From Chara braunii (taxonomy: Eukaryota > Streptophyta > Charophyceae > Charales > Characeae): 58,013 nucleotides of DNA. The translations under genes and the position numbers were made by a program. The notes below the pieces were generated by a model. The model was not told the DNA's origin. It saw only the letters and a list, made by a program, of their open reading frames with translations, and ran no database searches. Below are positions 52,824-58,013 of this stretch, piece by piece (positions within the stretch are counted from its first letter, which is position 1; every line of letters begins with the position of its first letter). The stretch is from assembly GCA_003427395.1 (NCBI GenBank), contig BFEA01000127.1:824738-882750 (forward strand), written 5' to 3'.

Positions 52824-54180
52824 TGTTGCATGCTGAGCCCGCCACACGAGCTCCGTTTTGGGGGCCCAACGGTTGTTGGGGGCCCCAAGGCCATGCGCCC
52901 ATTCCTCATGCACGACCTGGAGGTCCACGACCATCTTGGTGGGCAAGGCACATTGCTCTACCATCCAGGTTCCCTTTTTTTAGTCAGCACTTGTTTATTT
53001 ATTTGTTTATTTATTTGATGACTCTTTGTTTGGTCTATTTTTGTCTTTTTCAGGGTGTCATTTTGGACTTTGCAGTGCGTCCAAATAGACCAGTGTCTGT
53101 TCGGACCAGGACCATGTTTGGAGCCTATGATAGGCCAGGTTCATGACTGGGCCGTTTCTAGGCCAGGTTCGGAGTCGTCCAGTAGTGGACTTCTCCTGCT
53201 GCCTCAGCAGGAGAGCCTGGACGTCTGGTAGGGACCCAGGCAGGCCGTTTTTGGGCCAGGACCAGGAGCAAGACTTAGGCCTGCAATTTGGGCCACCGAT
53301 CGTACTCAGATCCGACGGCCCAGATTGCAGATTGTGTGCATTGCAGCCAGGCCCATTGCTATATCTAGCTGGGCCAGTCCAGTTCCTGGGCAGACAGGAG
53401 TTCCCACTCCTTTGGGGCGACATGCTGCTGAAGAATCGCACTATTCTCAGAGTTGTGCTATCGCTAGAGGCAGAGGTAGAGGTGGAGGAGCTGGAGAGAG
53501 AAAAAGGGGTTGGGTGGAGGCCATACCTGCGGCGTGCGTCACTCACCTGGGCGCCATAGCGGGCTCCTTCATCAGCGACCTGAAGCATAGGTCGACACCT
53601 CAGCGTGTAAATACATGGCAGCGGCTTCTTGCAGGTGAGACGGAGAGAGGTTGACACTTTCTTCTTCTTCTCCTGTCCCCACCCTCCATATCCAGCTTCT
53701 TCTTCTCCGCCTTCTTCTTCTACTTCTTCGCCGTCCTTCAGAGAGAGAGAGGTTACAGGCAGAGGTTATGTGAGGCTATGGGGCACAGGACTTTGACATT
53801 GCAGGGGTAGACATTGATTGGGCATTCGACAGGGAGGCTATTTTTGGACTTCGCTATATAGCGATCTTGGTCTTCTCCCTCACCTCCATCTTCGGTTTGG
53901 TCTTCCTCCATCCCCTCATCCGTGGTTTCTCCCCATGTCCGTGCTCAAAGAGGGACCTTTCTTCCATGTATGTGGTTCCTCTCTTCACTCTCACATGTGT
54001 GGTGTGTGATGGGATTAGTTGCGTCAGTGTCCGACAGGTCAGGTCATATCTTTGAGTCTTCCACTGCGCTACACTGCTATTTTTGTATGTATATGGATGG
54101 ACATTGATAGTTGATGCTTCATTGATGCTGAATTGTCCATTCAAGTCATTATCATCACTTTGCTGATCCCGGATCAGTGC
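52824..54180 (+). mobile_element. LTR of the Ty3/gypsy-like element
   Basis: Begins TGTTGCATGC after the polypurine tract. The sequence is shared in order with the minus-strand copy at 12.0-13.27 kb, which supports LTR identity. The 3' boundary is uncertain (about 54130-54250), because no primer-binding site with CCA-end complementarity could be fixed. It is followed by gag, not by unrelated DNA. Confidence 0.65.
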
Positions 54181-54318
54181 CACATCAGCAGGGCAGTAGC
54201 ACCACGTCAGCAGCAGGCTTGTGCCACGTGAGCACCTGCAGCCACACGGTCTGTGACCAAGACAGTGGAACACAAGGACAATGAGTCCTAGGCAGACTAT
54301 GAGGACCAGCTATCCGGC

Positions 54319-54771
54319 ATGATGGCGGAGATTAAGAAGAGAGCGGATGCGGCCATAGCCGCCCGTGAGCAGAGGGAGAAAGAGGCAGCGGAAAAATGTT
54401 GCCTTGCTGAATTACAGCAGCAGCAGGATGCAGATGAAGCAAGACAGGTGTGTCAGGTGCCTCCGCCACCGTGCGTAAGTTTTCCGTGGTCATCAAGCGG
54501 ATTGTGGACTTGGTCTGCACCTGCATGGTCCACTAAGAGGATATCCTCACACGGGACCAGACCATGCAGGATTGACCGCCATGTGCACACTTTGGAGCAG
54601 CGGCCAGTTGCGGCAACGGCCATTGGCCCGTCCAACATTCCTGACCGCGTCACCACGTTGGAGATGAACGTTGGCACTCTCATGGTTACTGCTCGGCAGC
54701 AGCAAGCCACCAATCAGCAACTTCTGTCCGCCGATCAGCAGCTGTTTTTTGTGCAATTCGTCGATGACTGA
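54319..54771 (+). pseudogene. Gag N-terminal part, broken
   Basis: Frame of 150 residues starting at an ATG after the LTR. EIKKRADAAIAAREQREKEA forms a charged helical segment, then a Gln-rich stretch, and later ATNQQLLSADQQL. The position after an LTR and the continuation into a gag-like domain identify it. It stops at 54771 within a tandem duplication (54745-54829 and 54830-54909) that shifts the frame. Confidence 0.55.
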
Positions 54772-54909
54772 TTCAATTCCGTGGTGGCGACGGTTCAGCT
54801 TGCGGTTGGACATGCACCATGTGCATCTCGTTTTTTTGCAATTCGTCGATGACTGGTTCAATTCCGTGGTGGCGATGGTTCAGCTTGCGGTTGGATATGC
54901 ACCATGTGC
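54745..54909. repeat. 85-base tandem duplication inside gag
   Basis: GCAATTCGTCGATGACTG to ATGCACCATGTGCA occurs twice with a few differences. The 85-base period is not a multiple of three, so it disrupts the gag frame. Confidence 0.9.
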
Positions 54910-55487
54910 AGCCCAACGATTGGCACGCATGTCTCTACCACCGGTCGGGCGGTGCATGTCAAGCATGGCTTGATAATATCCTGTCCACCCACAAGGTGGC
55001 TGTCTCCAAGCTGCACACGAAGATCAGTTGGGATGATCTTGCTGCAGCATGGCGCCTGCGGTTCCAAGTGGAACCGCTCTAACCCAAGGCAATGGAGCAA
55101 CTGCAGAAGTTTCATCAGAATTCCATGCCGAGCACGGATTGGACTGCCAAGTTGCAACGCTTGGCGTCCACGCCCAACTTGTCGATCAGCTTCTCGGGCG
55201 TGAAACACTATTTCTTCACACGATCGTGCCCTGCATTGCAAAATGCCTTGATGCAAGTCGCGGAGACGCTCACTACGAGTGAGTTGTTATTCAGCAAGGC
55301 CTCAAAGATCTTTGTGACGAACATGGAGGCGCGTTACGCCGCCCATTCGTCTTTTGGGGCCTTGAACAGAGAACAGCATCGACCAAAGGTGGCTGTCGCC
55401 GCAGCAACTACGCCAACCAGTTCAAGTAAGAAGACTGCTTTGTCTGATGAGGGAGACACATTAGCAGCCGGAATGGAGTTCTTACTG
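54819..55487 (+). pseudogene. Gag C-terminal part, with a stop codon
   Basis: In the frame after the duplication, WLDNILSTHKVAVSKLHTKI and SWDDLAAAWRLRFQ resemble the retrotransposon gag (capsid) domain. An in-frame stop (55081-55083) interrupts it. The same frame then continues with MEQLQKFHQNSM and ANKLQRLASTPNL-like residues (read: AKLQRLASTPNL) up to AATTPTSSSKKTAL. Gag-pol assembly would not be possible. A SINE begins at 55488, and no zinc knuckle is left. Confidence 0.6.
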
Positions 55488-55634
55488 ATGGGCGGAGCTC
55501 AGTTGGTAGACCCATGATTTGCTGAAATGAAGACCAGAGTTCGAATCTAGATACCACCAGATGACCAGAATAAAATCATTCTGAATTGTATGGGGACCGG
55601 TCAGCTCCACAATGACATCTGAAGGCCGTCGTCT
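55488..55634 (+). mobile_element. tRNA-derived SINE inserted in gag
   Basis: Plus strand: CGGAGCTCAGTTGGTAGACC (A box), GAGTTCGAATCTAGATACC (B box), ATTCTGAATTGTATGGGGAC, CACAATGACATCTGAAGGCC. Same family as 44576-44724. Confidence 0.75.
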
Positions 55635-55845
55635 TTAAACCACGAGTACTTGGCCCAGCTATCGATGTCGAGCCTGGAAATGGGTTGTGCGCCGTTTCGC
55701 GCCGGCCCGCCAGCGCAACAAAAAAAAAATTGATTTGGCTGGTGGCGCCAGCCTTTGAGGGCCGGTACCCCGAGCCTCAGAAAGTTGCGGGGCATTAGCG
55801 GCAACGCCCCGCGGCCGATGTATGGGCCATGTACTGGTGGTTTAA
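55635..55845. mobile_element. TTAA-flanked MITE, copy
   Basis: TTAA-ACCACGAGTACTTGGCCCAG at the left and GGGCCATGTACTGGTGGT-TTAA at the right, 211 bases. Interior GGCTGGTGGCGCCAGCC and GCGGCCGATGTATGGGCC. It abuts the SINE 3' end. Confidence 0.85.
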
Positions 55846-56156
55846 AAAAAAATGGGTCCCTCTCACTGTATGGTTAACATGCCTACCAACAAGTGCTGCC
55901 AGCCTTTTTGGTCAAGTACGTAAAGTCCAACGATTGCCCCGCATTGATCAGAACAATGTTAGGGAGGGGCAGCAAGATACCGATTTTTATTGAAGTCTTC
56001 ACCAAGGTGGAATCTTGAGTGGAGCCTGTTTGCCAGGCCTCAACAAGAACTGATGCAAGTTTCTTGGAGTGAAACTGCATAAGTATCCTCCTCATTTTCT
56101 AGTCTTGTTTGGTAGTGGTCCGGCATGGGAGGACCTCTATCAAGCATTCCAGTGTT
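55846..56156. other. Unassigned sequence between two MITEs
   Basis: No repeat or protein recognised. Confidence 0.4.
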
Positions 56157-56335
56157 TTAAACCACCAGTACTTTCGAGGCCTTTTTGCTGACCCTGGAAA
56201 CGCCTTGTGCGCAAAAAAACAAACCGGCACGGCCTTGGCGCCAGGCATTTTTCTTTGGAGCTGAGCCCCAAAAGTTGCGGCGGGTGTGCAACAAGGGGCC
56301 GCAGCCGATGCATGGGCCGAGTACTGGTGGTTTAA
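56157..56335. mobile_element. TTAA-flanked MITE, copy
   Basis: TTAA-ACCACCAGTACTTTCGAGGC at the left and GGGCCGAGTACTGGTGGT-TTAA at the right, 179 bases. It shares GCAGCCGATGCATGGGCC and AAAAGTTGCGGCGGG with other copies, and its AAAAAAACAAACCGGCACGG matches the copies at 49167 and 55635. Confidence 0.85.
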
Positions 56336-57220
56336 CATTTTGCTATTTGTTTTTCTTTCAACTAGGGTATAGGTGCTCCCTCAAGTAGGACCTACGTGAC
56401 ATTACGTTCGGGCTCGGTGACCGAACCCGAATGCTCGGTACTAAGCCTGAACGTGGCCCAAAATATACCGAGCCCAAACATTTTTATTATTATTTTTTTT
56501 ATATTTTCCTACCCCTTAAGCAGCATTGACCGCGGGGGGAGGTGGGTGTTCCGCTGCGCGCCGGAATCGGGTTGAAGTTTTGATGCGAGCCGGCGGATGA
56601 AGGCGATCGAGGGGGAGGGCGTGGAGAGCGGTGTGAGTACCGAATTGTTCATAGTGCGCCAGAAAATGAGAGAGCGCGCCCGCGGGGCCCAGCGGCGGCG
56701 GGCGTCGATGCGAGGGAATATGTCAAAGCGCCCGCCGTCGGATAGCAAGAAAGTGTCGTTTTGTGGCCCGCCCCCTTTTTTTAATTCTGTTTTGGGTCGG
56801 TCTTCTCATTTTTTCCTCCCTTCTCTTTCATTTTTTCACTTCTCTTTTATTTTTTCCTCCTTTTCTTTCTTATTTTCGGCTCTGTTTTTGGCGGCTTCTT
56901 TTTGTTTTTGGCGTTTCCGTGCGGGCGTCGACAAAACAAAAGAGGCAGCTTCGACAAAGAAAAGCGGGCCAACCCGCCACCACCCACAGGCACGCACCCA
57001 CGCACCCACCCACGCACCCACCCACACTAATATTATATATGGAAGTACAAGTATTTGAAGCTTGCTCACAGTGTTTGTGGTCGGGTCGGGGTTTGAACCC
57101 ACACACAAATTTTGAAACACCTAATTGCCCGATCAGATAATGACTCTGGTGGACTAGGTCCCTGTCTGCTTTTCGGGACTGCTTTCTTTTGAAGTGTATC
57201 TGACGTCAGGCTGCTGGCAC
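56336..57220. repeat. Unassigned; (CCCACGCA)n near 56985-57028
   Basis: Contains a GC-rich segment (56530-56760), a T-rich segment (56775-56910) and a short CACGCACCCACGCACCCACC minisatellite. On the minus strand GGGTTCAAACCCCGACC (near 57085-57101) is B-box-like with a possible A box near 57150; this is too weak for a SINE call. Confidence 0.45.
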
Positions 57221-57227
57221 GTCAGGA

Positions 57228-58013
57228 TGTGCCTGTGTGTCTGAACCCTAATGTTGCCTAGTGTGGCAGGCTGGTCCAGTCCTTCAATTTTCAAGCGCCA
57301 ACTTTGGCGATTTTTCGTGCTCAGATTAATTAATCAAAAGATCTGAAATTTTAAGATCTTGTAGATTACATTCTGCTCTTTCTAGAAAAAATATTAGGAA
57401 AAAAAAAAAACATGAAATAAACGTCGGGTCGATTCGTTGTGTTTTCGTTTTTTACCGCCCTACTACGTGTGGGCCAACAGAGAAAGTACCACAACTTCCG
57501 CGATTTTTAGAGCTGAGAAGAAAGATTCAAATCGGCTGAAAATTTAAGGGTCTGCAGGTTTGGTCTTAGTTTTTCCACGAAAAATGTAAAAAAAAACAAA
57601 AAAATGTTTACACCGCAAAATAAATACTGTGCCAAATTGTCTCATTTCCCGTTTTTGGCACTTTACCTCGTGTGGCAAGTGCCTGTATGTTCGAACCCTA
57701 ACGTTGCACAGTGGCAGGCGGGTCTAGTCCTACAATTTTCAACCGCCAATTTCGGTGATTTTTTGAGCTCAGAGTAATTAATGAAAAGATCTGAAATTTT
57801 GAACCGCCAACTTCGACGATTTTTTGAGCTCAGAGTAATTAATGAAAAGATCTGAAATTTTCAGATCCTGTAGATCAGATTGCGCTCTTTCTAGAAAAAG
57901 CTATTAGGAAAAAAAAAAAAAAACGTTAAAAAAACGCCGCCCCAGTGGTAAGGAACCGGACTGACGCTCCCCAAAATGGATACGGAGCCTGGACCATAAG
58001 GACCTGTTTAAAA
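57228..58013. repeat. Tandem array running off the window end
   Basis: Units near 57228-57420 and 57668-57925 share GTGCCTGT.TGT.CGAACCCTAA, CAATTTTCAA.CGCCAA, TTAATCAAAAGATCTGAAAT and TGCTCTTTCTAGAAAAA with an A-run. A more diverged copy lies between them (57485-57600). A 58-base segment is doubled at about 57740-57855. Unit length about 200-230 bases. Confidence 0.65.

Overview
This looks like nuclear DNA from a large, repeat-rich green eukaryote. The U6 snRNA copies have the plant-type 3' end (CACGCATAA/TTAATCGAG), the LTR element is a Ty3/gypsy chromovirus-like type, and tRNA-derived SINEs, TIR miniature elements and microsatellites fill most of the window. A streptophyte alga with a large repetitive genome, such as Chara, would fit, but that is a guess. 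I found no convincing intact host gene. Nearly all longer open frames are low-complexity or lie inside mobile elements. A 998-base N gap lies at 14309-15306, and single Ns lie at 39210 and 41635.

Layout: 1-8 kb holds a minisatellite, reversed tRNA-SINEs, U6-derived fragments, a 540-base purine tract and a hammerhead-ribozyme-like repeat family (4.1-5.1 kb). 8-12 kb has the first copy of a TTAA-flanked MITE family and several short tandem duplications. 12.0-13.3 kb is a minus-strand LTR copy, followed by MITE and tandem-repeat sequence up to the gap. 15.3-27.9 kb carries a SINE, a second MITE family (17.4-17.8 kb), another hammerhead-like copy (18.8 kb), a nearly full-length U6 pseudogene (23.6 kb) and much unassigned sequence. 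27.98-33.87 kb is one giant imperfect palindrome (two arms of about 2.8-3.1 kb), each arm carrying a decayed copy of the same unknown protein gene. 34.6-36.7 kb is a composite foldback element with nested hairpins inside TTAA-flanked terminal inverted repeats. 37-50 kb is mixed: duplications, microsatellites, MITEs, hammerhead-like tandem repeats next to a reverse-transcriptase-like motif (47 kb), and an array of short hairpins (47.8 kb). 50-56 kb holds a segmental duplication, a broken integrase/chromodomain region, a polypurine tract, an LTR, a broken gag, a SINE and two more MITEs. The last 0.8 kb is the start of a tandem array.

The most interesting signals are the 5.9-kb coding palindrome, the TTAA MITE family (nine two-ended and three one-ended copies in 58 kb), the hammerhead-like core kept in repeats with different flanks, and five U6-derived fragments all on the minus strand, one of which appears fused to a tRNA-derived SINE. 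None of these could be tested by database search or folding here.
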